Assembly (NCBI GenBank): GCA_958299035.1
Contig: CATQJL010000316.1
Coordinates: 5,978,674-6,042,673, forward strand
From: Cylicocyclus nassatus
Taxonomy: Eukaryota; Nematoda; Chromadorea; Rhabditida; Strongylidae
Direction of reading: 5' to 3'
Length of the DNA: 64,000 nucleotides
Of this stretch, positions 1-11,664 are shown in pieces (positions within the stretch are counted from its first letter, which is position 1; each line of letters opens with the position of its first letter). The notes below the pieces were generated by a model that saw only the letters and a program-made list of their open reading frames with translations, had not been told where the DNA came from and searched no databases. Position numbers and translations under genes: made by a program.

Positions 1-908
1 TGAATGCGGCTTCAAAGGCAGCGTCCTAGCACACTGGGATTACCCGGCTCTAGTAGTAGTGTGGTGATAGCCGCCCTATAAAGCGACAACAGAAATTCGC
101 AGCCAGGAGGGGGTCTCAAAGACTAAACTCCCCCTTCCCTTCCCCCACTCCCCCAATGTGGCCCGGACTCCGAACACGGCGGTGCGCTGCAGCGTTCATG
201 ATTCGATCACGTGCAACTTGGAGAGCTCTTAAAACCTCATTTTTGCCGTTTTGAAGCGCTGCAAACCTGCTGCAAATCTCAATGCAATTGGCATTTCGAG
301 AAATGCCCCAATAATGCGGAAAACCAGAATATTGAGATTTGTCCGAACGCTGCCTTTATGATAAAAACTTACGGCTAGGTACTGTTTTGCTGTTCTTAAA
401 ACTCTTTACGCACTGAGAGGTAATAGGCAAGTACAAGATTTTCCTCAGCAGCTAATCGCATTGTGTTTGCACTTTCCTTTGCACAACAACAATGGTGGAA
501 GATAACTTCAAGCACGTCGTTTCGCAGCAACTTCCTAATGTACTTTTGAGGCGGCCATGCGTACTTAGTGATCTAGGTCTCCGAGATACATTCAAAAATA
601 TAGTTTTTTAAAATTAAAATACGTATTTGCACCATTAGAAAAGTGTAGAAAAGATTGAGAAGCATGTTACCGCCACCTATATTTGAAGGTCGGTTTCGTG
701 ACATTAAGTTTAAACTGCTAAGAAATGACAAAAAAAGCTTAAATCAGATTAACTATGTGAGACATACTATAATCATATCAAAATTCCTCACCCTTTTTCT
801 TCCTTTTTTGTACTGACGCGCCGGAGGGGGGTTTTGTTGCTTCTGAATCAGATTAATACGTCAAAGTAATGGGTACTGGCTAAAATGAATTGTCCACTCA
901 AAAATGTA
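1..908. other. Unannotated left edge
   Basis: AT-rich DNA with a C-rich stretch at about 128-155. I see no exon, RNA gene or clear inverted repeat here. The 3' end of the minus-strand gene may lie in this area if the 2224-2294 exon is real. Confidence 0.4.
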
Positions 909-2148
909 TTAGGTTGCTGCATAAGTTATGTCCGGAAAACTTACTAACTTTGTTTGTTAACAATTTTATAAACAGCAACAAACTTAATTAAGTATATGTC
1001 TCCTTGGTTGTCTATGACCTTCGCCCATCTGTCGGGCAGCTCTTCGCTCCGCCTTTTCCTTAAGCTGGGTAACTGCGCCCCAAAAAATTCGTCAAGTGCC
1101 GTTTTCACCTATTCTTATCGGCGAGGCGCCGCTGAGAAACTGTTTGAGAGGGTGGAAAAGCTTGTAGTCGCAGGGTGTCCGGGCTATATGGTGGATGGGA
1201 TAGCACTCGCCACTCTAGCTCAGCCAGTTTTTGCTGGGTGGCCAAAGCTGGATGTGCTGGTGCGTTATCGTGAAGGAGGTGGACTGTTGCACGTTTTGGG
1301 CGTTTTCTCGAAATGCTGCCGCCAGTCTCTCGAGCTGCTGTATGTATACGGTTGTGGTGACCGTAGTTCCTTCGGGCAGTAACACGTAAAGACCATTCCC
1401 CTGGAATCAAACCAGCAAGACAAGATGACCTTATGTTGATGGCGGTTCGATTTGGGATCATGCGGCGGCTGTTGTTCTTTCGGTAACCAGGAGGGTCTCC
1501 TTCAACATTGTCATAAAGAATCCAGCTTTCGTCTCCAGCAATTACATCACCGAGAAAACCCCTTCTTCAAGGGCGGAGCAGGAGCGATTGACAGATGTTA
1601 ACACGACAGTCCTTAGCGGCTTCGCTCAAATGATGAGGTATCCATCTAGCCAACACTTTCCGGTAATTGATACTTTGGAGATGCCGAAAAGCTGTTGTAT
1701 TGTGGCATCCAATCTTCTTGGCCAACTTGCGCAGAGTTATATCGGTTTCCCTCCCAAGAAACGGCGCGTTGTTCATTATTGACGCGCACTGGAGCACCGC
1801 TGCGTTCAACGTCTTCAAGGCTGGTATCGCCCGCCTTAAAGCGGCTGTGTCGACGGCGCACGGTGCGATCAGTCAATGCTTCTCCTCCGCAGAACTGTTG
1901 ATGTTATTAGTGGCGTCCATTGCTTTGGTGCCTCTCAGCCACTCACAGAAGATAAATGTGAGTATTTGTTGCTTGGTAATTGAAGCCATTATAATGCTTA
2001 CTAATTGAGTAGACGAGCTTATATACTCCTAGCATGATGACCCGAAGTGTCCTGTAGGACATCGCTAGGTATGGTCCACTCATTACTTGACTGTGAGATT
2101 TTATGGTGTTTTGAATCCATTTCGAACAGAACTTATGCAGCAACCTAA
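909..2148 (-). mobile_element. Full-length mariner transposon (inactive)
   Basis: The terminal inverted repeats TTAGGTTGCTGCATAAGTT are identical at both ends over 19 bp and are flanked by the TA target duplication (907-908 and 2149-2150). The length (1240 bp) is right for mariner. The transposase runs on the minus strand and is heavily broken, so the copy can move only if another copy supplies the enzyme. Confidence 0.93.
1100..1989 (-). pseudogene. Mariner transposase, decayed
   Basis: The reading starts at ATG 1989 (MASITKQQILTFIFCEWLRG) and reaches a stop after about 40 codons. It continues through TVRRRHSRFKAGDTSLEDVE RSG and, in other frames, AGDESWILYDN, VHLLHDNAPAHPA and HPPYSPDTL. 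These carry all three catalytic aspartates of the D,D34D triad, the last two 34 residues apart. Several frameshifts and at least one stop separate the pieces. Confidence 0.9.
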
Positions 2149-2223
2149 TATTAGACTTCGGAATTTCTGTCGGAATGGAGCTTCTCATCATGTTATCACG
2201 CCAGCAAAAAAAGTCCGCATAAC

Positions 2224-2294
2224 TCATTCTTGACTATCACCTCTTTTCGGATCCTCTCTGTCCAGCGAAAGACTTTGTCCAAATGCGTATCGCT
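2224..2294 (-). CDS. Candidate terminal exon of the spv-1-like gene
   Basis: Behind a strong acceptor (attcagtttcag), the leftover G of exon t completes Glu. The frame then reads RYAFGQSLSLDREDPKRGDS QE to TGA at 2226-2224, continuing the basic, Ser-rich tail. Phase fits exactly, but the intron would be 11.3 kb and 22 codons can occur by chance. The mariner begins 76 bp downstream, so it would lie in the 3' untranslated region or just beyond the gene. Confidence 0.3.
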
Positions 2295-3780
2295 CTGAAA
2301 CTGAATATGTGTTTTTCTTGGTAAAAGTTTTAAGAAAATTAATTCACTACATACTTTTGCTAGAATCGCGATGCAGAAGACCACACGAGCGTTGACAGTT
2401 CCGTATACGACAGTAATACGTTTGAGGCGATGGTGTAGGCATAAACGGTATTGCTAGACAGATATTAATGTTTACCTCAAGAAACAGCAATAGGGAAGCG
2501 TATGTTTAATCGAGTGTAAAAACATCAGCTTCAAGCCGTAAATGGTTCAATCACAGTGGTAATTGTTGACTGCGTCACTATCGTTACCTACTGAAAAGCA
2601 AAAAGATGTGACGCAAATTACTTTCCTACAAAGTTGTGCAACTCATGCATAGAAGTTGTCCGTTAGCTCATCGGTACAGCAAAGCCATATATGGCACAGT
2701 TTGTGCAAGCGAAGAGTTTTCCATGCAGAAAAATTTTCATATTCTATTGTGCAAAAAAGGTAGCATTTGAAATACGCAGTTTTTTCCATAAGTAAATTAT
2801 TTGTTTTCGAGAGATAATGATTCATTTGGCCTCTTCATTAGGTTTGATAATAGGAACAATAAACATTGAAAGGTCAGCCAAACTCTGCAAAGCTGTTCTA
2901 ATTAAGGATTACACAAGCAAAAACACTCAATTCATTAACTCCTTTTTTAAATGGAGACATAGCCATTGCATAGTTCATTGGAGTAGAAAGTGATAAAATT
3001 TTCATCTGTGTGTTTTCTGGTAAGACTCTGTGAAATACATGTAACTCTGGAAAAACTTTGTATGTTTTAAGAATAAGTGTCAAAAAGACTTGCACGTAAT
3101 GAATTCATGCATACGCGCGTATGCACGCTACGCCTGCATTAGAAACGTTTGTGGAAGTTTTGCTCAAAAGGGTTCGGTCTCAACTTGTCATTATTGAATG
3201 TGACAGAAATGGCAAAAATAAGTGTTAAACGAAAAGTGTAGTACTGTCCATGAGTCGAAAGGCATTAGCTGATTTGTCTTTACAAACAGTAAATGTGAAC
3301 TCGACATGGATCGTCTCCACGGAGACGGCCTGATATTCTCATTGTGACTTCATTGCAACATAAAGAAAGAGCATCAATTCAACCTGATTAGCGCAACGAG
3401 TTAAACAAGGGGGATCACCTGATTATCAGTGGGTGTATACAATATAATCGCAAGGAGATGGAGAGTAGAAGACTGGAAGTCTACAAAACAGCTTAAAAGA
3501 AACCGAGGCACATTGAATACGATAGCAGACAGAAGGTCTGTTTACGTCAGCAAATCCTTTCAGTTGTGAGGATTCCTGCGCCAATCAAAAATAGGAATCA
3601 CTTGCCATGCGACACACCTATGCTGCCACATGCGTCAGGATTTTGAAAAGATTGCAGGGAATTACCAGTCAGAGCCGATATTGCTGGGGTCATGCTAAAT
3701 GATTTGAAGAAAAAAACGTTCACGTTTACTTTTACATACTTTTACATCAGATCTTCGTATTGTAAATGCACATCCCTCTA
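2295..3780. other. No feature seen
   Basis: AT-rich, presumably intronic sequence. Only short chance open frames on either strand. Confidence 0.4.
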
Positions 3781-3937
3781 ATTCAACTGGGGTGGCTGAA
3801 AGGAGGGGCTTTGTGACCTAATTAAGGTGATAATGATCAGAGAGCACGCGCGCGAGAGAGACGCAGACTGCATAGCGGGCACGAGCGGCCATGATAGGTC
3901 ACAAAGCCTAGCCTTTCGACCGCCAAGCCAGTTGAAT
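3781..3937. repeat. 157-bp inverted-repeat element
   Basis: The left arm (attcaactggggtggc.., 3781-3820) pairs with the right arm (3895-3937), including ggctttgtgaccta against taggtcacaaagcc. The short spacer is purine-rich (gcgcgcgagagagacgcag). It looks like a small non-autonomous element or hairpin. No target-site duplication recognised. Confidence 0.75.
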
Positions 3938-4172
3938 CAAATGTTATATGAGGAACTGGAGCACCCGCTACCATTTCTCACCTTATGTTCTTCATTTTTG
4001 GCACACATCATAGCAAGAGGTTTTGAACACGTTAGACCGCTACTTTGTCAATTCGTGCACCCTTAAGCAATTATTCCATGTGGTCAATCCTTGCACGCTT
4101 AGGCACAATCAATCTATGCACATAAAGTGCGGTAGGCTAATTTCAAGAATTCAGAGTGGGTCTTCCTGCATA

Positions 4173-4378
4173 CAGTCTGCCCCAATCCTAACCAGGCAAA
4201 CCGGCATGGCGGGAGTCCGCGCCGCGAGGGTTTCGCGCCACATCTGCGGCTAGCTAGTCTGCTCTCTCTTCGATCTCTTCACTCTCTGCGACAGCGCGCG
4301 TATGCAGCGCAATCCCCTAGCTCTGCCAGCGCGCAAATTCAGCCGACGATTCGGCCTGATCCCGATTGGGGCAGACTG
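4173..4378. mobile_element. 206-bp MITE, TA target site
   Basis: Perfect 15-bp terminal repeats, CAGTCTGCCCCAATC and its complement, each flanked by TA. This is the signature of a Tc1/mariner-type non-autonomous element. The interior is GC-rich and non-coding. Confidence 0.8.
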
Positions 4379-5010
4379 TACTCGATCCGGTACGGCTAAT
4401 AACATAGAAATAACGGCACTCTGTCCATCAGGGTTTATAGAAAACCACACAGCTATGATAATTCTGGACTCATTATAGGAAAACTTGCACATCATTCGGC
4501 AAAGCATGAGTTGGCGTGCTCATGCACCAACAGTGCTTTCGGAATGACGAGCATAACCAACAGCAACCAATCCCTGTCGTGCCAATATTCCATTGTAGTA
4601 ATTCTTTGTGCAGATGGATAAAAGAGGTGGGTATTAACGCTACAGTGATAGGAAAGCTGAATAGTAAGAAAAAACACAAACAATGCGCAACATAAAACAA
4701 GATTTGTCACTATATAAAAAGGTTGAAAGATTCATAATTTACTAAACTCTAGCGTATGCTAAGAAGAGCGAAGATCTTTGGGTCTATATTGCGGGTATTT
4801 TTGACAAAGAATTTTTCAGGAATACAACCGAGTGAACGATTAGGAAAAGACTTTCCGCACCGCCTGTACACCTTTGCTTCTAGGAAGACCTTCAGGCTAG
4901 CTCTGCGATTTCGACTTGGAAGAAGATTCCAAAAAGAAAAAATATGAAGCACAGAATTCGGGCAGAATTCTTGGATACACAAGCCCTTCAACCCGAGGAG
5001 AGCTGAACTA

Positions 5011-5262
5011 TATCACATTGACGATCGCTTGACACACGTGGTGTGTCAAGGCATAACACACCATATGTGTCGTTGAAATGGCTACTGTTTTGCGTAAAAC
5101 CCATCCCGGGTGTTTTCTTTTATGCTAGGATCTGTTTTTGTTTTGTTTCTGTTTTTGCCAGCATTCCAAAGTTACTGTAGATGTACTGTAAGCGGAATTA
5201 TGCGTAATTTTATCTAGAAAATGTTGAATTTTCCGTGAAACGCCCTGGTCGTCAATGTGATA
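5011..5262. mobile_element. 252-bp MITE, TA target site
   Basis: TATCACATTGACGA at the left matches its complement TCGTCAATGTGATA at the right, with flanking TA on both sides. An internal perfect hairpin, ttgacacac/gtgtgtcaa, lies near 5030-5050. No coding potential. Confidence 0.75.
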
Positions 5263-5627
5263 TAACTATATAAAAAGAGCGCGGAAGAGTAGTACTCTTT
5301 GCTTGAGAAAATGCGAATAATATCTGAATTGTGCGTTGAACTCCTTCGAGTTTCGATCTCTTTTCATTTCTCGGCTATAAGCTGGGCAGTCCTAAGAAGG
5401 ACGTAGGACTTACACAGCCTCCCCTAAACTGCTGCTTTATATACTGTATGTACGTTCTATGCAAGTAGTACATAATGTGTGAAGCATTGAAGCATACTAG
5501 TTAAAGCGTTATAATTATAACCTTAGTTGTTGTGATGAATGGTACCATTACTATGCTTTATATGAAGGAGCTAGTTTCTCGCTAACGGCGCATATGCAAA
5601 GGACTCTGATAGCAACAAGTAACTGAC

Positions 5628-6112
5628 AAGGAAACTACTTTCAGCGGCCTTGGCCGATTGATATGAGATGCATACCGGCTAAAGACTTTTGAACGCGATT
5701 TAAAATCTGCTTTCCATTTCTGCGGAGAACGCTCATCTGAAAGGAGTAATGAAGGTTTAGAAATCCCATTGCGGACAGACACTTAAACCATCTACAGACA
5801 GTTACGGCAATGTTTCTGGCATATCTGACCTATAAAGAGAGAATTTTCTGTCACAACTGCAAGTGATAAGGGCCTGTCCACCGGACATTCGAATCACTGA
5901 CCTCTCGCCTTCAATGCAAGCACGCTAACCACTGCACCATCAGCGTATATAGCAGCATCCTCGAACTTACACATCCGAAAACAGGACTTTCGGGCCTCTT
6001 GAGTCCTCTCAGAAGAGCGTTTGCAGAAACGGAATGCGGATTTGAAATCAGTGTTCAAAAGTGCTTCCGATATGCATTTCATATCAAACAATACGGCCAC
6101 TGAAAGTACCTT
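5628..6112. repeat. Fold-back element of about 485 bp
   Basis: The left arm from 5628 (tactttcagcggcc, gatatgagatgcat, cgcgatttaaaatctgc) pairs in reverse order with the right arm up to 6112 (gcggatttgaaatcag, atgcatttcatatc, ggccactgaaagta). The arms are over 100 bp and imperfect. The centre contains a tRNA-like sequence. Confidence 0.75.
5876..5947 (-). pseudogene. tRNA-like sequence inside the fold-back
   Basis: On the minus strand, tggtgcagtggttagcg resembles the A box and gattcgaatgtcc the B box of a tRNA promoter, with correct spacing. Between them CTTGC-ATTGAAG-GCGAG folds as a 5-bp anticodon stem with a 7-base loop (anticodon TGA in this reading). The T stem does not pair well and no acceptor stem is evident. 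It is therefore a tRNA pseudogene or a tRNA-derived SINE head, not a working tRNA. Confidence 0.4.
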
Positions 6113-7156
6113 CCGTGAGTTTTGATACAAAAAAATTGAAAAAATTTACCATATCCGACCATTGTGCAGAACTCTTCCAGAACTCTTCCATGATCATTTG
6201 ATAAGCAGAAGTAGTAATTCTAGGATTCGTATAGAGTCATCTTCGTTTGCCACGTTTCAATTCAAGCACCAAAACATTGGCATTTTCTTTTACTTGAATA
6301 CGCTTTAGAGCTGCATATTAGTTGTAATGACAATGAAGTAATAGCTCGTGCTAGCATTCGCAAACACGTCATCTTTCTTCCGAAGCTTTCAACTCCAAAA
6401 TAGCTGTTCTATGATCTACTTTCTTTGAATTTGTGATGTCCGCTTTCAGTTCCCAAATCTACACGCGAGTTGCCTGACAGTATACCGTAATCTGCTCACA
6501 AAAGAGCTGCATCAACATTTTATGGCAGTTCTTGGTGAGTTTTTCATTCTATCACCATAATGGAGTCCTTGGTACACGGAAAGAAACGGTTGTCAAATTC
6601 ACTTTATGATTTCCCAATATATCCAAAGTATCAATTTTTGCCTTAGAGCCTACCACCTGCTCCTTTTGAAATGGAGATTTATAAAAAACACCTGCTGGAA
6701 GAGGAAATTCATTTCACTCCGCTGCAACTCTGCAGCTTCATACCTAGAACAGCTTTATTACCGAAATTTTATCCGAAGAAAGCTCCATATTTTTGTCTGT
6801 AAGTAATGTCTATGTTAATCTCCCAAAAGCGTTCAACAGTTCTACATCAAAATGCTTTCTTCGAGATTTCTTTTGGAAAACAAACACTGAATATACGCTG
6901 TGTTTCAATTACTTTTACCGGTCACCCATTATTTTCAAATGTTGTCGCTTGTCAGCTGCTGAAGATGCAATGAAACATTTTCTATGCAAATTATCAATGT
7001 ATACGTTTTTAATTGAGCTGTGAAGCTTTACCTTGCGACTTGTAGCATCTAGGCCTGAAGGAATGGGCCCAACACTAGGAATGATCTTCTTTCGTTTTCC
7101 GCATACAATATTTCTCCGTTGAAGTGGATGTTACTGAGGTCGCGTTGGTTTACTGT
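6113..7156. other. No feature seen
   Basis: AT-rich DNA between two mobile elements. Small open frames at 6606-7023 on the plus strand show no recognisable product. Confidence 0.4.
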
Positions 7157-7160
7157 TTAA

Positions 7161-7676
7161 CCCTTTCGGACCTGAGTTTTTGCGAGTGAGCCGAGAAGCC
7201 TCTCTCCTAGTGTTTTTTACTTATTACCATATGAATAACATTATAGCGGAGTTTGGAGTCTGCTTAACCTTATGAACTATTTCTTTTTGATTTTTCAATT
7301 TTTTGGTTTTGCGTTTATTTTGGATTTTCAAATCTCCCGCGAAACGTGTGGACCCGCAAACAGTTAACAGTTACATTTGCTCAGCATCGTACTAAAACAT
7401 TATGATAATATTATGAATATTTTTTGGCTAATTAACGAGATACTGAAATGGTGCTCAAGCCGGCGCAAATTATTGATTGGTTGAAATCCACTTGTTTACA
7501 GAAATGTACATGCTAATCACAGAAAAGCAAATGAACACCCGGTCTCGAAGCTATATTTGGAAGGCAAAGGCTATATGAAGCGTTTGAGAGCAATGAGTAT
7601 TGAAATGATGTTCTTGCGCCAGTATAGTAGATCTCTGAATTGATGGTGGCAATTGCCACCACCAGGCCCGAAAGGG
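7161..7676. mobile_element. 516-bp piggyBac-like MITE with TTAA target site
   Basis: The ends CCCTTTCGGACCTG and (complement) CCCTTTCGGGCCTG are inverted repeats with one mismatch. Each is bordered by TTAA (7157-7160 and 7677-7680). The TTAA duplication and CCC start are the hallmarks of piggyBac-type elements (established knowledge). There is no transposase frame, so it would be mobilised in trans. Confidence 0.8.
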
Positions 7677-8217
7677 TTAAGAGAAATATTCGTGTTTGTC
7701 GATTTGACTTCGAATTAGTGACACAAATCCTCTACCTATAGGTTTATCATTTTTGACGAAATATTCATACATCTGACCAAACAACTCTGACGAACTACGT
7801 TAATCCTCCGATTTCCCAATGTAACTGTCCCAAGTGTAAAGTCTGACTGGAAGCGAAGCTTGAAAGTTGAAGCTGACATAGTTCAACAAAAATTCCACGA
7901 GTTTAAGAGTCTGGAAGGAGCAGCGCTTTTAAAGAAGAAAGCTGATTGAGCAACTTGGACGCTGCGGAGTTAGAAGAAGTGTAGCTGGGCTGTTCCGTGT
8001 TTACGTAAGGCTCAGTGTGGAGTTTGAGTTGGCAAATGTTCCGAGTTGTGCTAGTTTTCCTGCTGATACTTACAGATGCTGGTTATTCAGGCCCTACTAT
8101 TGTAATTATATCGTTCATGGTTTTGCTCCTCTAAATTCCGGCGGTGCAGGGCAAAGGTGAGCATGCTTATAACAAATACAATACTAATTTGAGAGTTATG
8201 GATTCATTATCAATTTT

Positions 8218-8300
8218 ATCAAATCTCGGCAAATTTCGCGCTGGGCTGGGAGTTGATACAGAGGAGTAAGTGAGCATGGATTACGAAATCTTAGCGAGGG
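8218..8300. repeat. Fragment of the 43.8-kb repeat family
   Basis: The order atcaattttatc, gctgggctggga, gtaagtgagcatg and gattacgaa matches parts of the repeats at 11540-11660 and 43880-43980. It is a short, diverged relic of the same family. Confidence 0.6.
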
Positions 8301-8797
8301 GAGAGAACTAGCATACAATTGAAGGACAGAGACAGGGAAGCGTGGTGCATGTGGATTGGCGATCGCGGAGCTGATTACGAAAACGTCTTCCTATATCAGC
8401 AATATTTCTGTTTCCTGCACGAGTATTGTCAGCATCGCATGGACACTCTATGTATTGGAGTCGAATCCTTCCGGCCATAAGTCTTCATACTTATGACTCT
8501 GATGGTTGTCAATGAACGTATAACTACTCAGCTCTAACATTTTCTCTTATAGTCGCAACGCTGCATTCTTCCTCGAGGTTGTTGCATTTTATTCTATGGT
8601 TGCTAAAACATCGCGGAAACGTGAAGAAGACGTTATTTCATGACCTTTCCGGCTCTATTTTTCAAAATATGCAACGGTATCGTGCGACAGATCACTGCGC
8701 TCGTTATAATGAGCCGCGAGCCGAGCAAGCGTTAGTGGCATTTTTTCCTCTTCCATTTGTTCATTCTCGTTGATTATTGTGTTTTGATTTTGACTTA

Positions 8798-9249
8798 CAA
8801 GGGAATGGTCAGAAATCGAAGTGGTCAATTGAAGCAAACTGCGTATCATTAGATGCAGCATAAAACGCTGACCCTAAATCTGTCTTCCTTATTTGCAGAG
8901 CACTTTTGTGGATGAAATTATAAGCCGTTGAAAGCCATTATTTTGCTAAGAAATTGTGCGTGTAAAAGGCAAACTGGGCCGTACAAAGCCATTCTCGGCT
9001 CAGTGGCGGACCAAAGCATGAAACCAGGTCACTTCTTATGGCCGGTACCTAGTGATGAGCTAAAAGAGCAATAATGTGCCTAATTTTGCAATTTTTGTGT
9101 ACGAGTTTTTCGCAGTAAAGCTGCTCATAACTTCGCCTACAAAGGCGCTCTGCAGATATGGAAGACAGATTTGAAATCAGCATTCTATGCTGCATCGAAT
9201 GGTATCAGCTTGTTTGGATTGGTCACTTCGACTTCTGACCATTCCCTTG
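8798..9249. mobile_element. 452-bp fold-back element, copy 1, TTA flanks
   Basis: CAAGGGAATGGTCAGAAATC at the left mirrors gacttctgaccattcccttg at the right, and TTA borders both ends (8795-8797 and 9250-9252). The arms continue inward for about 150 bp (gcagcataaaacgctgac; cttttgtggatgaaattat). A second copy lies at 47835-48291. Confidence 0.8.
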
Positions 9250-9252
9250 TTA

Positions 9253-11250
9253 GTTTTCCTCATCTCGATGCCAAAAGAGCTACGAATATTCTTTTGCGCA
9301 TTTTTCCCGTTTCTACGTCAACAGACTCCTATCGGCGATTCAAAATACGCAAAGACTGGGCGCTTTGCGTCCGAACAAGATAACTTGTGCATGGAAGAGA
9401 CAGCAGATGGTAAGAGAAAAGAAAGAGCGCTCGTTTGGAGAAACGCCGATATGTCCGCAGTCTTTGCGTGCAATGAATCGCCTATACTTTTGATCATTAG
9501 CTTTTGTCATCTCTACACCATAAAGGCTTCTATCATTCAACATTGGCTTACGCATTCTGCTATCTTTGCGTCAAGAAAGCTTTCAAAATCTGATCACTTA
9601 TATGCGCATTTACCATATTTATGCTGAAAAACTGCTTCGAACCTCGCAAGCGATTTATAACGATGATCAGTGGAGATCGCTACACTGACGAAGGCGCATG
9701 ACTTTCTTTGCCGGCCACAAACACCAAAAATCACGAGTTCGGTCTTTCGAGTCGCTGGGTCCTTTTTTGACTTCCTTGCAAGAATCACACAGTAGACCAG
9801 CCACGGTTCCTTCCATAGAATACTCTTCTACTCTTGGTCTTAGTAAGAGAGCTAAAGTAGCCTAAGGTCCGCGGGAAGGTTAATGACAGAAGTGATGCGA
9901 CTGATTAACCACAACGACATATAAAGGGAAACGTACAACATGCTCTCATATCTTTTCAAAGTTTATATAAACATTGCGAGAAACAACGGAATTGAACAAT
10001 CAGTGAATCACGGAAGCACAAAAGACAAATCAATAGCACATAGTATGTTCTTATGTACACCCAATGGAACCCTATAGACAATCTTGATGATGCAAGGAAG
10101 GCGCGACAAGAATTTTGATAAATGACAAAACAATGGCTGGTACGAAAACAGCTGCAAGCCGCGACTTTGGCAAGATGCGAATGATCGGTATTAATTTTCT
10201 CCTATATTCTCTGCACTCTACATGACTGTACAAAAGTAGATTGGGAAGAAAGAAACATTCAGGGAATACACTTTTCCCGCCAAGTATTGACACCAGGAGA
10301 GGACCTAACTGCCGAAAAGAAGCACTGGTAACGGAACGGCTCTGTAGTCTGTTGATCTATTTGCCCCACCCGCTGCCTATCCTCCCTCATCCGGCAGTGT
10401 ATAGTCTACTCATTGGCGCATACGGATTCCCGCTTTTAGAGAGAAGCTGGCAAAAAGTGGCCCAGTTTCTATGGCGACAATAATGCGATATAATCTCAAT
10501 GCAAGCAAATGTGCTACAACATAATGTCGTGAGAAAACAGCCTTCCATGGAGAGGAAATGGACAGCTTAGTTCTATGCGATATTCGTGACAATAATGCTA
10601 ATGCGGAAGGGCAGTAGCTAAACGTACGATACATCTTGTTCAGCGCCAGGGAACAGATCGCCGACGTTGTGTATGCTGATGATATGCGCCGAGCTCTTCG
10701 CACATTCCTTATTGAAGGTCGAGTTGCAGTCGAGGTCCTGAGACGAATACTCTAAAGAGTTATGGTAGGAAGTGAGAATCAGAATAGAAAAGTGAATCTG
10801 AGTATTATGCTTCCCTTACGGTATATGGTTTTGCAACTTTGCTATACCCAGAAGCACTGAGTAAAGTTTACTCATGGCAGAGAAATATGGCCTTTGCTAC
10901 TCTGTATCTTAGTCGGAAGGCGTAGAAACCTAAAACCGCTTATCGTAGCCGCGCTCGTGATTGGTCAGCAATGCGGCTGTGATTGGTAAGAGATTTTAGC
11001 AGGCGGAGCAAGGATTGAGAAGCGGACGAGTTGTGCGCGGTCATTCCTGTTAATTTTTGTACATCTATTATGTCTAATAAGTTCATGTGCCTTCAGTTAT
11101 GATGCGTCACCGTTAAATACATATTTTAACTCGTCCATACCGTTAGCGGCGCCGCGCACCCCGAATGGATAAAGGGCCCACTCTGCTGAACGCTGATTTT
11201 TGCGCAGAGGAAGTGCGGTTACGCAATAATACGTGGATTTCTGACTTGAG
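9253..11250. other. No gene recognised
   Basis: Intronic or intergenic DNA. A 146-codon plus-strand frame (9187-9627) starts inside the fold-back and shows no domain. A GC-rich patch near 10946-11030 contains gattggt motifs similar to 26880-26925. Confidence 0.4.
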
Positions 11251-11253
11251 GTC

Positions 11254-11379
11254 GAGGGGTAGGGGAGCGAAAGCCGCCAGCTTCGTCGCCTACGCGGAAC
11301 GACATGCAACAACGTTGCGAAAGGACCAGTTAGCCGCGAAAGGCGGCTCAAACTGGCGGCTTTCGTTCCCCTACCCGAG
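11254..11379. repeat. GC-rich inverted repeat
   Basis: The left arm ggggtaggggagcgaaagcc (11254-11282) pairs with the right arm ggctttcgttcccctaccc (11351-11379), with a spacer of about 70 bp. Probably a small fold-back element. Confidence 0.75.
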
Positions 11380-11397
11380 GCTGAGTCATGGGAGCTG

Positions 11398-11660
11398 TGT
11401 TTGGGGATTATACATAAAGCTTAATGTCTGTTTGTCTGTATGTTTGTACATACGTTCCGAATAGAAGATGCCAGTTCTAAACCGATGGGTACCAAACTTT
11501 GCACACGTACACTTCGGGAAGGGGCGGATGTCGAAGACTAATTTTTGTTACCGATTGATATCGACTCTATAATCAATATCAATTTTATCGATTTTTTGCG
11601 CTGTTTGACCTACGGGTCTGAGAATTAGCACAGGGGGTAAGTGAGCATGCTGATTACGAA
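11398..11660 (+). repeat. Repeat of the 43.8-kb family (part 1, interrupted)
   Basis: It begins with aatgtctgtttgtctgtatg, contains ccaaactttgcacacgtaca, cttcggg and a cgattgatatcgac-like segment, and ends gagcatgctgattacgaa. The same order is seen at 43830-44200. The Tc1-like element at 11665 begins right at its end. Confidence 0.75.
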
Positions 11661-11664
11661 TATA

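Noticed and set aside
996..1382. 128-codon plus-strand open frame
   Set aside because: It is the reverse-strand shadow of the mariner transposase remnant.
9187..9627. 146-codon plus-strand open frame
   Set aside because: It begins inside the right arm of a fold-back element, has no domain pattern, and shows no splice context.
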